DNA of 64,000 nt from Flavobacteriales bacterium (GCA_020853105.1 JADYZM010000004.1:164563-228562); one strand, 5' to 3'; positions 29,038 to 38,829 are shown, numbered from the stretch's first letter. Made by a program: numbers and translations. The notes: generated by a model not told the origin, from the sequence alone.

Positions 29038-29959
29038 GTTCAGTATTTTAATATTAGGAAGTGCTTCAGCATCTCCAACTTTGAATAGAAATCCGAGTTC
29101 ACAGCTAATTAATATCAATGAAAATTATTTTTTAATTGATTGTGGGGAAGGAACTCAATACAGACTTAGAGAACATAAGATAAAATTTCAGCGTATTCAC
29201 CATATTTTTATCAGTCATCTTCATGGCGATCATTATTTTGGGCTTCCTGGACTGCTGCAAACCATGAGTTTATTAGGTAGGAAATTACCATTAAATCTAT
29301 ATGGACCACCACAATTGAAAGAAATTTTAGAATTGAATTTTAAACATTCGCAAAGTTTTTTAAAATTTCCATTGAATTTTTATGCTACAAACTCTCAACA
29401 ACAAGAAGTCTTGTTAGAAAATGATTTCCTTACTGTCAGCACTGTAATATTAGACCACAGAATTCCATGTACAGGTTTTATTTTTAGAGAGAAGCAAAAA
29501 CCTTTTAAAATTAACCCTACAGCAATTAAACACTTTAAAGTTCCTCACTATCTAATTTCAGATATTAAATTGGGTTCTGATTTCTATTCTTCAGAAGAAA
29601 ATAAACTCATAAAAAATGGCCTTTTAACCTTTCAACCCGATAAATCTTTTAGCTATGCATACTGTTCTGACACTAAATATAATGAGCAAGTAGCACTTCA
29701 AATAAAAGATGTTGTTGTCCTTTATCACGAAGCAACATTTATAAACAAGGACAACAAAAGAGCTTCAGAAACATTTCATAGCACAGCAGAACAAGCAGCA
29801 AAAATTGCAACAATAGCAAATGCTAACTTATTGATTATCGGTCATTTTTCAAATAGATATTCAAATTTGAATATTCTCTTGGAAGATGCAAAATTGATAT
29901 TTGAAAACACATTGTTAGGTATAGATAATACCTTTATTGATATGTCAAAAATTCAATAA
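29030..29959 (+). CDS. rnz: Ribonuclease Z
   Basis: A 309-residue metallo-beta-lactamase-fold nuclease. The zinc motif SHLHGDHYFGLPGLLQTM is the RNase Z form. LILGSASASPTLNRNPSSQ at the N-terminus, YCSDTKYN and YHEATF in the middle, and FHSTAEQAAKIA and LIIGHFSNRY at the end complete the family pattern. It removes tRNA 3' trailers in the cytoplasm. The start overlaps the STAS gene, and phoH-STAS-rnz form one likely operon. Confidence 0.95.
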   Translation: MTKFSILILGSASASPTLNRNPSSQLININENYFLIDCGEGTQYRLREHKIKFQRIHHIFISHLHGDHYFGLPGLLQTMSLLGRKLPLNLYGPPQLKEILELNFKHSQSFLKFPLNFYATNSQQQEVLLENDFLTVSTVILDHRIPCTGFIFREKQKPFKINPTAIKHFKVPHYLISDIKLGSDFYSSEENKLIKNGLLTFQPDKSFSYAYCSDTKYNEQVALQIKDVVVLYHEATFINKDNKRASETFHSTAEQAAKIATIANANLLIIGHFSNRYSNLNILLEDAKLIFENTLLGIDNTFIDMSKIQ

Positions 29960-29998
29960 ATTCGGTGTTAATAGCTTGTTGATAACTATTAGAGGTGC

Positions 29999-30031
29999 TT
30001 TGTTATTGATTTTATAAAACTATTACATTTG
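29999..30031 (+). promoter_or_regulatory. Full Bacteroidetes promoter of the HU gene
   Basis: TTTG (29999-30002), a 21-base spacer, and TACATTTG (30024-30031) match both elements and the spacing of the Bacteroidetes primary-sigma promoter. The start of transcription would lie near 30036-30040, leaving a ~35-base A-rich leader before the HU ATG. Confidence 0.75.
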
Positions 30032-30071
30032 ATGAGTAAACATTAATATTAACTTTTAAAAATTAAAAAAA

Positions 30072-30344
30072 ATGAACAAAGGAGAATTAATCGACGCAAT
30101 CGCTAAAGGTGCTGGTTTAACTAAATCTGATGCAGGAAATGCTATCAACGCATTTGTTGCTGCTGTTTCTAAATCTTTGAAAAAAGGTGATTCAGTTCAA
30201 TTGATTGGTTTTGGAACTTTCTCAGTTTCTAAAAGAGCTGCTAGAACAGGAAGAAACCCACAAACTGGAAAAGAAATCAAAATTGCTGCTAAAAAAGTTG
30301 CAAAATTCAAAGCTGGAAAAGCTTTAGCTGATGTTGTGAAATAA
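30072..30344 (+). CDS. HU-family DNA-binding protein
   Basis: A 90-residue nucleoid protein of the usual HU length. The dimerisation helices are [29 protein letters not shown]. The signature [40 protein letters not shown] covers the DNA-binding arm with its conserved Arg and Pro residues. It has its own strong promoter and terminator and noticeably more Ala/Lys-optimised codons, as expected for an abundant protein. Confidence 0.97.
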   Translation: MNKGELIDAIAKGAGLTKSDAGNAINAFVAAVSKSLKKGDSVQLIGFGTFSVSKRAARTGRNPQTGKEIKIAAKKVAKFKAGKALADVVK

Positions 30345-30362
30345 TTAATTTCTGACAGAAAC

Positions 30363-30393
30363 AAAAAAACCCTTGCTGATGCAGGGGTTTTTT
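30363..30393 (+). terminator. Intrinsic terminator after HU
   Basis: The hairpin CCCTTGC-TGAT-GCAGGGG (one T-G wobble) is flanked by seven A on the left and a run of T on the right. It separates HU from the convergent OppA-like gene and may serve both. Confidence 0.9.
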
Positions 30394-30411
30394 ATTTATA
30401 ATAAATTAAAA

Positions 30412-32064
30412 TCAATTGATTTTAACTTGCTTTAATGATAACATGTTAATTGGGTTGATTCCTAACTCACTAACGTTATTCTGAACCAAACGCACTACTT
30501 CATCATAATACAAAATAACTACAGGAGCTTCTTCAATCAGAATTTTATCCATCTCTTGATACAAATGAAAACGAATGGAGTCATTAATTTCTGTTTGAGA
30601 TTTTTCATAAAGTTTATCGAATTCAAAATTCTTGAAATGAGTGTAGTTTGGACCGTGTGGAGTAAAGTTTTTACTGTAAAAAAGAGCTAAATAATTTTCT
30701 GCATCAGGATAATCAGCAATCCAAGATTTTCTGAAGAAGTTCAATTCTGACCTGGCAACCAATTCTCTATGAGTGGTAGCTGGCAAAATATCAACTTTAA
30801 GTTTAATTCCGATTTCACCGAGTTGATGCTGAATGAACTCGCACAAATCAACATAACCAGCAGTTGTGTAAATAGTAATTTCAGGCAATCCTTTTCCATT
30901 TGGAAAACCTGCTGAATAAAGTAATTCTTTTGCTTTTTCAGGGTTGTAAGTATATCCTTTTACATTGTTTTCATCGAATGAAGGCATTCCTTTGGGAATA
31001 AACCCTGAATTTGCCGGAGTTCCAATATCTTTTCTTAGGTAGGAAATCATTTGTTCTCGATTAAACCCATAATTGATTGCCTGACGAATCATTTTCTTTC
31101 TTAGTGGGCTGTTTTTAACAACTTCTAGGTTATCATCAACTAAAATACCAAGATATTCTGTATTCAAATACGGGTTAGTCATCATGTGTATTTTTCCTTT
31201 GTATTTTTCTTTAAGTTCACCTTTTGCCGTAAAAATTTCTTCCTTATAACTTCCTTCTCTTCCGGAAACAAAATCCAAATCTCCGTTCAGAAATTTTAAA
31301 AATTCAATTTCTTCATCTTTAATAAAGGTAATGGCAATGGCATCAATATAAGGAAGAGAATTACCTACGCTATCTTTTTCAAAATAATTGTCGTTTTTCA
31401 AGAAAACCATTTTATTGCCTTCGTCCCACATTTTAAATTTGAAAGGACCTGTTCCTACTGGATTTGATGAGTAATCGTTTTTATAATACTCAACCACTTC
31501 ATGTGGCACAACTGAGCAATATTGCATGGTTAATATACCTAAAAATGGAGGAAAAGGCTGGTTCAAATAAATTTTGAGGGTTGTATCATTTACAGCTTCA
31601 AAAGGTGAAAAATTATTTTCTTCTAAAAAATCCAAGTTATTGAATATCCACGCTCCGGGTGAAGCAACTTTTGAATCGATAATTCGATTAAAACTATACA
31701 CAAAATCATGAGCTGTTACATTTCTGCCTTTTCCATCTTTAAACTTTTCGTGGTCATGGAATTTGACATTATTTTTTAGAAAAAAAGTATAGACTTTCCC
31801 ATCTTCAGAAATTTCCCATTGATTTGCAATGCAAGGAATTATATTAAGTTTATTATCCATTTGAACCAAGCCATTATATAATTGGTTGCATGCCCAAATG
31901 TTTTCAATATTTCTTGAAAAAGCAGGGTCTAAAGATGTTACACCTGCAGATTCATTGTATCGGAATATTTTTTTATTGGCTAAACTTTCAGAATTGTTAG
32001 CATTTTCACAACTTACAAAAATTAGGGTAACCGATGCAAGTAGTATTAATGATATATTTCTCAT
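30412..32064 (-). CDS. Family 5 extracellular solute-binding lipoprotein (OppA/DppA-like)
   Basis: A 550-residue lipoprotein (FVSC, lipidated Cys19). The SBP family 5 layout is clear: RYNESAGVTSLDPAFSRNIENIWACNQLYNGLV at the start; KVYTFFLKNNVKFHDHEKF and NVTAHDFVYSFNRIID; GTGPFKFKMW in the middle; and KMIRQAINYGFNREQMI and FPNGKGLPEITIYT later. It should bind peptides or similar ligands for an ABC importer. No permease or ATPase gene is beside it, so its partner lies elsewhere or it acts alone. Confidence 0.92.
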   Translation of the reverse strand: MRNISLILLASVTLIFVSCENANNSESLANKKIFRYNESAGVTSLDPAFSRNIENIWACNQLYNGLVQMDNKLNIIPCIANQWEISEDGKVYTFFLKNNVKFHDHEKFKDGKGRNVTAHDFVYSFNRIIDSKVASPGAWIFNNLDFLEENNFSPFEAVNDTTLKIYLNQPFPPFLGILTMQYCSVVPHEVVEYYKNDYSSNPVGTGPFKFKMWDEGNKMVFLKNDNYFEKDSVGNSLPYIDAIAITFIKDEEIEFLKFLNGDLDFVSGREGSYKEEIFTAKGELKEKYKGKIHMMTNPYLNTEYLGILVDDNLEVVKNSPLRKKMIRQAINYGFNREQMISYLRKDIGTPANSGFIPKGMPSFDENNVKGYTYNPEKAKELLYSAGFPNGKGLPEITIYTTAGYVDLCEFIQHQLGEIGIKLKVDILPATTHRELVARSELNFFRKSWIADYPDAENYLALFYSKNFTPHGPNYTHFKNFEFDKLYEKSQTEINDSIRFHLYQEMDKILIEEAPVVILYYDEVVRLVQNNVSELGINPINMLSLKQVKIN

Positions 32065-32207
32065 ACAATTTGTTATTTAATATGTAATGTTAACCATATC
32101 CAAGAAAGGAAATAATATGCTGAAGCTGTTGTTTTCAACACATTTTTTAACATACTATATTAAAAATGAAAAAGCTATCAGAAAACAAATCAAATTAGCA
32201 ATTCCCA

Positions 32208-32215
32208 TATATTTG
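32208..32215 (+). promoter_or_regulatory. -7 box of ychF
   Basis: TATATTTG matches TAnnTTTG exactly and lies 18 bases before the ychF ATG. The -33 region has no clear TTTG. Confidence 0.45.
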
Positions 32216-32233
32216 CAAACTTAAAAAAATGAT

Positions 32234-33331
32234 ATGGGACTAAAATGTGGAATTGTAGGCTTACCAAATGTCGGTAAATCTACCTTGTTTAATTGTCTGT
32301 CAAATGCAAAAGCACAGTCAGCAAATTTTCCATTTTGTACCATTGAGCCAAATGTGGGAGTAATTACTGTTCCAGATAATAGGTTGGAAATGCTGGAAAA
32401 ATTAGTCGTTCCTGAGAGGGTAGTCCCAACAACAATAGAAATTGTTGATATCGCCGGATTGGTTAAAGGAGCTAGCAAAGGCGAAGGGTTAGGTAATAAA
32501 TTTTTAGCAAATATCAGAGAAACAGATGCAATCATTCACGTACTAAGGTGTTTTGATGATGGAAATGTTGTTCACGTTGATGGTTCTGTTAACCCTGTAA
32601 GAGATAAAGAAATAATTGATATCGAATTGCAGTTAAAAGATTTTGAAACTGTAGAAAAGAAATACGATACAATTAAGAGAAAAGTTCAAACAGGAGATAA
32701 ATCAGCAGTTAAAGAAGGCGAACTCTATCAACGGATTCTCAAGACTTTAGAACAAGGAAAGTCTGTTCGAACAATTGAATTTACGGAAGAAGAAATGGAG
32801 TTTGTAAAACCTATGTTTTTAATAACCCAAAAGCCTGTTTTATATTTATGTAATGTAGATGAGGGTTCTGTAAAGAATGGCAATGCACATGTAAATGCTG
32901 TTAAAAACGCTGTAAAAGATGAAGGTGCAGAAGTATTAATTATTGGCGCTCAAATTGAAGCGGATATTGCTGAGCTAGAAACCTATGAAGAAAGAAAAGA
33001 ATTTTTAACCGATTTAGGCTTAGAAGAAGCTGGGGTTAACAAATTAATACGTGCAGCATACAAACTACTTGAGCTATATACTTATTTCACTGCAGGTGTA
33101 AAAGAAGTAAGAGCATGGACAATAAAAAAAGGAATGACAGCACCACAAGCAGCAGGTGTAATACATACCGATTTTGAAAAAGGATTTATCCGGGCTGAAG
33201 TTATAAAATATGCTGATTTTATAAAGTATGGTTCTGAATCTGCTGTAAAAGAAGCCGGAAAATTAGGTGTTGAAGGAAAAGAGTATGTGGTTGAAGATGG
33301 AGATGTTATGCACTTTAGATTTAATGTTTAA
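32234..33331 (+). CDS. ychF: Ribosome-binding ATPase YchF
   Basis: A 365-residue Obg-family P-loop protein with G1 GLPNVGKSTLFN (about residues 8-19), G3 DIAGLV and a G4-position motif NVDE in place of NKxD, the change that gives YchF its preference for ATP. The C-terminal TGS-like part includes LLELYTYFTAGVKEVRAWTIKKGMTAPQAAGVIHTDFEKGFIRAEVI. It binds the ribosome and is linked to stress responses. The DUF2179 gene follows after 11 bp. Confidence 0.96.
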   Translation: MGLKCGIVGLPNVGKSTLFNCLSNAKAQSANFPFCTIEPNVGVITVPDNRLEMLEKLVVPERVVPTTIEIVDIAGLVKGASKGEGLGNKFLANIRETDAIIHVLRCFDDGNVVHVDGSVNPVRDKEIIDIELQLKDFETVEKKYDTIKRKVQTGDKSAVKEGELYQRILKTLEQGKSVRTIEFTEEEMEFVKPMFLITQKPVLYLCNVDEGSVKNGNAHVNAVKNAVKDEGAEVLIIGAQIEADIAELETYEERKEFLTDLGLEEAGVNKLIRAAYKLLELYTYFTAGVKEVRAWTIKKGMTAPQAAGVIHTDFEKGFIRAEVIKYADFIKYGSESAVKEAGKLGVEGKEYVVEDGDVMHFRFNV

Positions 33332-33342
33332 TCATATAAACT

Positions 33343-33909
33343 ATGGCTGGAGATTTTAATTATTACAGTTGGGTGATACTACCAATTATCATTTTTATTT
33401 CCAGAATGACAGATGTAAGTTTAGGTACACTGCGACATGTTTTTATCTCTAAAGGATACAGAAAACTTGTCCCATTTTTAGGTTTTTTTGAGGTACTTAT
33501 ATGGATTATTGTTGTTGCCCAAGTCATGCAACATCTCTCAAACTGGGTTTGTTATATTGCTTATGCAGGGGGATTTGCCGCAGGAACGTATATGGGCTTA
33601 CTTATAGAAGAGAAGTTGGCTTTAGGTTTACAAGTAATTCGGGTGATAACCAATCAAAATAGTGATGAGTTAATTGCCGAACTAAAAAACAGCAATCATG
33701 GAATAACCATTGTTGATGCTCAAGGGGCATACGGTCCTGTAAAAATGATTTTTACAATTATTAAACGTAAAGATGTACCTCAGGTTGCTTCGAAAATTGC
33801 CACATTTTTACCTAATGCATTTTTCACGATTGAAGATATAAAAAACACCAACCAAGGGGTGTTTAATAATAAACCCAGATACAATTGGTTGTATAGAAAA
33901 TCAAAATAA
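33343..33909 (+). CDS. DUF2179/DUF5698 membrane protein (UPF0316 type)
   Basis: A 188-residue protein with an N-terminal membrane part (about three helices in residues 8-90, including SRMTDVSLGTLRHVFISKGYRK, characteristic of the family). A cytoplasmic DUF2179 domain follows (ELIAELKNSNHGITIVDAQGAYGPVKMIFTIIKRKDVPQVASKI). The function is unknown; the soluble domain is of the type found in YitT-like proteins. It is probably co-transcribed with ychF. Its stop lies one base from the stop of the convergent mpl gene. Confidence 0.88.
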   Translation: MAGDFNYYSWVILPIIIFISRMTDVSLGTLRHVFISKGYRKLVPFLGFFEVLIWIIVVAQVMQHLSNWVCYIAYAGGFAAGTYMGLLIEEKLALGLQVIRVITNQNSDELIAELKNSNHGITIVDAQGAYGPVKMIFTIIKRKDVPQVASKIATFLPNAFFTIEDIKNTNQGVFNNKPRYNWLYRKSK

Positions 33910-33910
33910 A

Positions 33911-35269
33911 TCAACTGATTAATTTTTTTCCGAAATCATTCAGATTTATTCCATCAAAATTTCCTGAACTCATTAATAATAAAACAGTTTCATTATAATT
34001 TTTTGATTTTAAATGGTCAAATAAGTCGTTTGAATTGTTATAAACCTTCACGTTTTGAGTTCCAAAAGCATTTTTTACTTCGTCTGATGTAATAGGAGAT
34101 AGTTTTTTGTGTTCAATTGTGTGTGGATTGTAATACACAAAAGCCTCATCAGCATTTTCCATGCTATTTTTATATTCACTCAAAAAGTTTTTATTTAAAC
34201 TACTAAAAGTGTGTAGCTCCATGCAGGCAATCAATTTTCTTTTGGGATATTGTTTTTTAACTGCTTCGGTTGTTGCTTTTAATTTTGAAGGAGAATGTGC
34301 AAAATCTTTATAAATAGCAGTATTCGTTGATTTAGCAATTAACTCCAAGCGTTTTGCAGCACCTTTAAAACTTTGAATAGCTTCATAAAATTGGGTATCA
34401 TCAATTTTTAATTGATTACAAACCAACCTGGCTCCCTCGATATTCTGTAAATTATGATCGCCAAAAACTTCAAGAGGAATTTTATTTCCATGTATTAATA
34501 AAGATGTAATTCCGTTTTCAATAGTATTTTCAGGTGTTTGGTACCCAATTCTTTCTATATCTGAATTAGGAGTTACAAGAGCAATTTTGTTCACTTCAAT
34601 ATCTGATTTACAATAAATCAAAACTCCATCTTTTTCAATGAGTTTGATGAATATGCTAAATTGTTCAACGTAGTTATCAAAAGTTGGGAAAACATTTATA
34701 TGATCCCAAGCAATACCGCTAATTAATGCAACGTGTGGATGATAGAGGTGAAACTTAGGTCGTAAATCAATAGGTGAGGATAAATATTCATCACCTTCAA
34801 GAACAATAATTGGTGCATCAGTAATTTTTACCATAGTATCGAAGCCTTCAAGTTGTGCACCGACCATATAATCAAAATTAATTTTTAAGAATTTCAAAAC
34901 ATGTAGAATCATTGAAGTTATTGATGTTTTGCCATGACTACCACCAATAACTACACGTTTTTTGTTTTTAGATTGTTCATAAATATATTCTGGATACGAA
35001 TAAATTTTAAGTCCAATTTCCTGTGCTTTAAGCAACTCTGGGTTATCTTTCCTTGCATGCATACCAAGGATAATAGCATCAATATCAGAAGTTATTCGGT
35101 TGGTATCCCATCCAAATTTTTCAGGTAAAAGTCCATACGATGCAATCCTACTTTTACTAGGTTCAACAATTTCGTCGTCAGAACCTGAAATTTTATATCC
35201 TTTTTTGTGTAACGCAATAGCTAAGTTGTGCATTGCACTTCCACCAATTGCAATAAAATGAACTCTCAT
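33911..35269 (-). CDS. mpl: UDP-N-acetylmuramate:L-Ala-gamma-D-Glu-meso-DAP ligase (Mpl)
   Basis: A 452-residue Mur-ligase family enzyme. It opens with HFIAIGGSAMHNLAIALHKKGYKISGSDDEI as in Mpl and MurC, has the ATP-binding loop GGSHGKTSITSMILHVL, and then LEGDEYLSSPIDLRPKFHLYHP with GIAWDHINVFPT, the segment that distinguishes Mpl from MurC. It recycles the murein tripeptide onto UDP-MurNAc in the cytoplasm. The C-terminal domain contains KDFAHSPSKLKATTEAVK. MurC is less likely because of the segment around EGDEY. Confidence 0.9.
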   Translation of the reverse strand: MRVHFIAIGGSAMHNLAIALHKKGYKISGSDDEIVEPSKSRIASYGLLPEKFGWDTNRITSDIDAIILGMHARKDNPELLKAQEIGLKIYSYPEYIYEQSKNKKRVVIGGSHGKTSITSMILHVLKFLKINFDYMVGAQLEGFDTMVKITDAPIIVLEGDEYLSSPIDLRPKFHLYHPHVALISGIAWDHINVFPTFDNYVEQFSIFIKLIEKDGVLIYCKSDIEVNKIALVTPNSDIERIGYQTPENTIENGITSLLIHGNKIPLEVFGDHNLQNIEGARLVCNQLKIDDTQFYEAIQSFKGAAKRLELIAKSTNTAIYKDFAHSPSKLKATTEAVKKQYPKRKLIACMELHTFSSLNKNFLSEYKNSMENADEAFVYYNPHTIEHKKLSPITSDEVKNAFGTQNVKVYNNSNDLFDHLKSKNYNETVLLLMSSGNFDGINLNDFGKKLIS

Positions 35270-35347
35270 GGCTTTTTTATGTTTTTGCTAACTTAATAAT
35301 ATATCTATATCGGCATTTTCTTGAATCGAATCAATTTTCAACAACAA

Positions 35348-35378
35348 GTTGTTATTTCACTTCCTAGCCTTAAATTTG
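35348..35378 (+). promoter_or_regulatory. Promoter of the MBL hydrolase operon
   Basis: TAAATTTG (35371-35378) is an exact -7 box, with GTTG (35348-35351) 19 bases upstream as a 3 of 4 match to the -33 TTTG. The ATG is 22 bases downstream of the -7 box. Confidence 0.6.
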
Positions 35379-35400
35379 AGGTAAATTACAAAAATAAAAA

Positions 35401-36240
35401 ATGAAAATTTATCCAATAAATACAGGAAATTTTAAGCTCGATGGCGGAGCAATGTTTGGTGTTGTTCCTAAAACAATTTGGCAAAAAACAAACCCTGCAG
35501 ATGAAAACAACATGTGCAACTGGAGTATACGTTGTTTGCTAATTGAAAATGATAATAAACTGATTTTAATTGATAATGGCATCGGAAACAAACAAGACGA
35601 AAAATTTTTTAGTCATTACTATTTACATGGACAAGATACATTGGAAGGAAATCTTAAAAAACTGGGTTTTGGATTAGATGAGATTACCGATGTATTTTTA
35701 ACTCATCTTCACTTTGACCATTGTGGTGGAGGAATTAGTTGGAATAAAGAGCATACTAAATTTGAGGCTACTTTTAAAAATGCCAACTACTGGACTAACA
35801 GTAGGCATTGGAAATGGGCTACAGAACCAAACCCAAGAGAAAAAGCTTCATTTTTAAAAGAAAATATTCTACCAATGCTTGAACTTGGTCAAGTTAAATA
35901 TACTGATAAAGAACAGTTTAATAATTTTGATTTTTTATTGGTTGATGGTCATACCGACGCTATGATGATTCCTCATATTCAATATCAAGGTAAAACAGTA
36001 GTGTTCATGGCAGACTTGTTGCCATCTGTTGGACATATTCCACTACCTTATGTGATGGGCTATGATACCCGACCATTAATTACTATAGAGGAGAAGGACA
36101 AATTCTTGAAATTGGCTGCAGAAAAGGAATATATATTATTTTTTGAACACGACTCGATAAATGAATGCTGCACACTTCAACAAACAGAAAAAGGAGTTCG
36201 GCTTAAAGAAGCTTTCAAATTCAGCGATATTTTCAGCTAA
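35401..36240 (+). CDS. MBL-fold metallohydrolase
   Basis: A 279-residue soluble protein with the binuclear zinc motif THLHFDHCGGG (about residues 101-111). The third-site residues are in LVDGHTDAMMIPHI, and later ligands in FMADLLPSVGHI and FFEHDS. The layout resembles quorum-quenching lactonase or glyoxalase-like hydrolases. No signal peptide is seen. It is followed 3 bp later by an exported DUF4476 protein, though no functional link is evident. Confidence 0.9.
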   Translation: MKIYPINTGNFKLDGGAMFGVVPKTIWQKTNPADENNMCNWSIRCLLIENDNKLILIDNGIGNKQDEKFFSHYYLHGQDTLEGNLKKLGFGLDEITDVFLTHLHFDHCGGGISWNKEHTKFEATFKNANYWTNSRHWKWATEPNPREKASFLKENILPMLELGQVKYTDKEQFNNFDFLLVDGHTDAMMIPHIQYQGKTVVFMADLLPSVGHIPLPYVMGYDTRPLITIEEKDKFLKLAAEKEYILFFEHDSINECCTLQQTEKGVRLKEAFKFSDIFS

Positions 36241-36243
36241 TCC

Positions 36244-37008
36244 ATGGATAGAAAATTTTCAATCTTTTTTTGTATTCTATTTATTTTTATGGAGCTGACG
36301 GCACAAGATGCTTCTATATTAATTAAAAGTATTGATACATCTAGATTTTATGTGAGGATAAATTCAAATCTAATATCGGAATCACCTCTGAAATCAGTAA
36401 AAATAAATGGTTTTAATGTTCAAGGAAAATATACTCTTGAAATTGAAAATTCAACAGATACCCAAAGATTTAATACTCAGATTTTTATACTCGATAAAGG
36501 ATTCTGTCATTTTTATATAGTTGATAAAAAAGGTATTACATTAAAAAAAATAGCTCCTGATATTGAAAATATAGATTTAGAAACTCAAATTATTCAACTG
36601 GGAGTGAAACCTGATGAGTTTGTAAAAAACGATACTGTTTTAAAAGATTCATCTCAAGTCAAGGCAGAAGAACATTATAAACTAGAAGGCTATACAGGAA
36701 AAATAGGTTGTTCGTTTCCAATAAAAGAAGAAGACTTTAATGGTATATTGGTAAAAATTAAAAGTCGAAATTTAGAAAACGACAAACTGCAAGCAGCAAA
36801 GGAGCTGTGTGAAAATAAATGCATTTTAACCAAACAAGTTTCTGAAATTTTAACTACATTTGAATATGAGGAAACAAAACTGGATTTTGCTTTTTTCATC
36901 TATCCCGAGTTGTTTGATGTCGATAATTTTATAACAACACTCAAACCCAACTTCAAGTTTGAGAACAGTATAGACCAACTAAAACAGCAATTTCAAATTA
37001 AGAAATGA
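36244..37008 (+). CDS. Exported DUF4476 protein
   Basis: A 254-residue protein with a signal peptide (ending ELTAQ). An N-terminal beta-rich half is followed by a C-terminal DUF4476-like domain of four helices: EDFNGILVKIKSRNLENDKLQAAKELCENKCILTKQVSEIL, then FEYEETKLDFAFFIYPELFDVDNF. DUF4476 is common in Bacteroidota and has no known function. It starts 3 bp after the MBL gene and its ATGA overlaps the next gene, so the three are a coupled unit. Confidence 0.8.
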   Translation: MDRKFSIFFCILFIFMELTAQDASILIKSIDTSRFYVRINSNLISESPLKSVKINGFNVQGKYTLEIENSTDTQRFNTQIFILDKGFCHFYIVDKKGITLKKIAPDIENIDLETQIIQLGVKPDEFVKNDTVLKDSSQVKAEEHYKLEGYTGKIGCSFPIKEEDFNGILVKIKSRNLENDKLQAAKELCENKCILTKQVSEILTTFEYEETKLDFAFFIYPELFDVDNFITTLKPNFKFENSIDQLKQQFQIKK

Positions 37009-37943
37009 AAAAAACAGCATTAAAATTCGCTTTTATACTTGTGAGCTTTGTCAATACTGTTCAATTCTCATATTCACAAACTGTAACCGACTCAAGCGAT
37101 TATTATCAAAAAACTGTTGTTTTAGAAACCTTTAACGGTGGAGAATTTGTTGGGAAAATTTTAAAAAATGACGAAAGAGAAATATTGATTGAAACTAAAG
37201 ATAAAGGCAAAATTATTATACCAAAATTTGAAGTAAAATCAATAAAAGATTTGACAGATGGAGATTTAAACTCAAAGGGTGAATACGTAGGGGAAGAGGT
37301 TTTTTCTACGCGATATTTTATAACAACCAATGCACTTCCAATCCGAAAAGGAGATCATTATGTATTGTGGAATTTATATGGTCCGGAACTGCAATTTGGA
37401 GTTAAAAAAAACTTAGGTTTAGGGATTATGACAACATGGATTGGAACCCCAATTGTAGGCTCTATTAAATATACTTCTCAACTATCAGAAAACTCGAGTA
37501 TTGGCTGTGGAGCGTTAATAGGCACTGGGGCTTGGTTTGCTTATGATTTTTATCTAGGATTACCCTATGGTGTTTACACCTATGGAAACCGCAAGCAAAA
37601 CATTAGTTTTTCTGCTGGTTATGGAATAATTGGGTATGAAGGAACCGCTGATGGAAATGTTTTACTAGCAGTTGGAGGAATGAAAAAAGTAAGTAAAAAA
37701 ATAAGCTTGGTATTCGATTCTTTTATTTTACCTCAAGTAAGAAACAACACTTCAGCTTTTGACCCTACAACAAATACCTATTACAATACGACAACATATA
37801 GCCCAGTAGCATTATTATTACCGGGAATTCGTGTGCATGGAGGAGTAAAAAGTGCTTTTCAATTTGGTTTTGCAGGTATATATGCAGATAATAATATGGC
37901 TCCACTGCCAATTCCTTTTTTACAGTGGTATGTGAAACTATAA
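37005..37943 (+). CDS. Exported Sm-like plus outer-membrane beta-barrel protein
   Basis: A 312-residue protein with a signal peptide ending FSYSQ. Residues ~35-75 (VVLETFNGGEFVGKILKNDEREILIETKDKGKIIIPKFEVKSI) look like a small Sm/SH3-type barrel often seen ahead of barrels in this phylum. The rest is a Gly/aromatic-rich beta-barrel that ends FLQWYVKL. The function is unknown. It overlaps the DUF4476 gene by 4 bp and ends 4 bp before the stop of the convergent hydrolase. Confidence 0.75.
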   Translation: MKKTALKFAFILVSFVNTVQFSYSQTVTDSSDYYQKTVVLETFNGGEFVGKILKNDEREILIETKDKGKIIIPKFEVKSIKDLTDGDLNSKGEYVGEEVFSTRYFITTNALPIRKGDHYVLWNLYGPELQFGVKKNLGLGIMTTWIGTPIVGSIKYTSQLSENSSIGCGALIGTGAWFAYDFYLGLPYGVYTYGNRKQNISFSAGYGIIGYEGTADGNVLLAVGGMKKVSKKISLVFDSFILPQVRNNTSAFDPTTNTYYNTTTYSPVALLLPGIRVHGGVKSAFQFGFAGIYADNNMAPLPIPFLQWYVKL

Positions 37944-37947
37944 ACTA

Positions 37948-38745
37948 TTATTCTAAGATTTCGTTGAGTTTTACTTGATATAGTTCAAACGAATTGAGAT
38001 TGCTGTGCGAACCGTGTTCTATAGGGAAAAAAGAAATTTTTTTATTCAATTTACTTAATCTGACACTAGAGTTGAATGGTATTGTTTCATCTTCGGTTCC
38101 ATGAAAAATATAAATGGGAATATGTATTTCGGGTAAAAACTTATTGTTTTTAAACTGATAGTGAAGCAAAATAGAAGTAGGTAAATATGGATAATGGAAT
38201 TTAGAAACATCAAAAAAGTTAAAATAAGGAGTTTCTAAAATCAGTATCTTAGGATTATTTTCATGAGCCAATCGTGTGGCAATCCCTGTTCCCAATGAAA
38301 TCCCAAAAACTACTATTTGATTTTCAGTAAACTTTGATGTCCAAATCTTATAAATCAATAAGGCATCTTCATAAATCATTTTTTCGTTTCTAATAGAGCC
38401 TGTACTTTTTCCAAACCCTCTGTAATCAAACATCAACACATCATAACCCAACTTCAAAAAGTCGAATGCTCTATTTCCCCAATAATCAAGATTACCAGCA
38501 TTTCCATGTAAATAGAAAATTAATCCTTTCGGGTTTTTAACTTTAAAATGAAGTGCATTCAAAACATTTCCATCGGGTGTGGTATAATTGAGTTCTTCAA
38601 ACTCAGAATCAAAATTGAAAACGAATTTAGAAGATAATTTTTCCGGATGAAATATTAGCTTCTCTTGAAAATAGTACAATGCAAAACCCAAACTCAGAAC
38701 AACTGATGGAACGATAATTGAAAGGTATAGAATGTAGTTTGGCAC
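37948..38745 (-). CDS. Membrane-anchored alpha/beta hydrolase (BEM46/ABHD-like)
   Basis: A 265-residue protein with one N-terminal transmembrane helix (about residues 5-25) and an alpha/beta hydrolase fold: oxyanion motif FYLHGNAGN, VLMFDYRGFGKSTGS, nucleophile elbow VFGISLGTG, the acid in FHGTEDETIP and the His in IEHGSHSN. The triad is complete. Members of this family are serine hydrolases of unknown substrate, found in the inner membrane with the active domain on either side. Confidence 0.9.
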   Translation of the reverse strand: MPNYILYLSIIVPSVVLSLGFALYYFQEKLIFHPEKLSSKFVFNFDSEFEELNYTTPDGNVLNALHFKVKNPKGLIFYLHGNAGNLDYWGNRAFDFLKLGYDVLMFDYRGFGKSTGSIRNEKMIYEDALLIYKIWTSKFTENQIVVFGISLGTGIATRLAHENNPKILILETPYFNFFDVSKFHYPYLPTSILLHYQFKNNKFLPEIHIPIYIFHGTEDETIPFNSSVRLSKLNKKISFFPIEHGSHSNLNSFELYQVKLNEILE

Positions 38746-38799
38746 GTTAAATGTCTGTTAAATCTGAATTATCAAAAAAGAAGTAGAAATTAATATTAC

Positions 38800-38807
38800 T
38801 AAATTTG
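38800..38807 (+). promoter_or_regulatory. -7 box of the thioredoxin/SCO operon
   Basis: TAAATTTG matches TAnnTTTG exactly, 22 bases before the ATG at 38830. No -33 TTTG is seen at the right distance. Confidence 0.45.
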
Positions 38808-38829
38808 AAAACTAAATTTTTATAAAGTT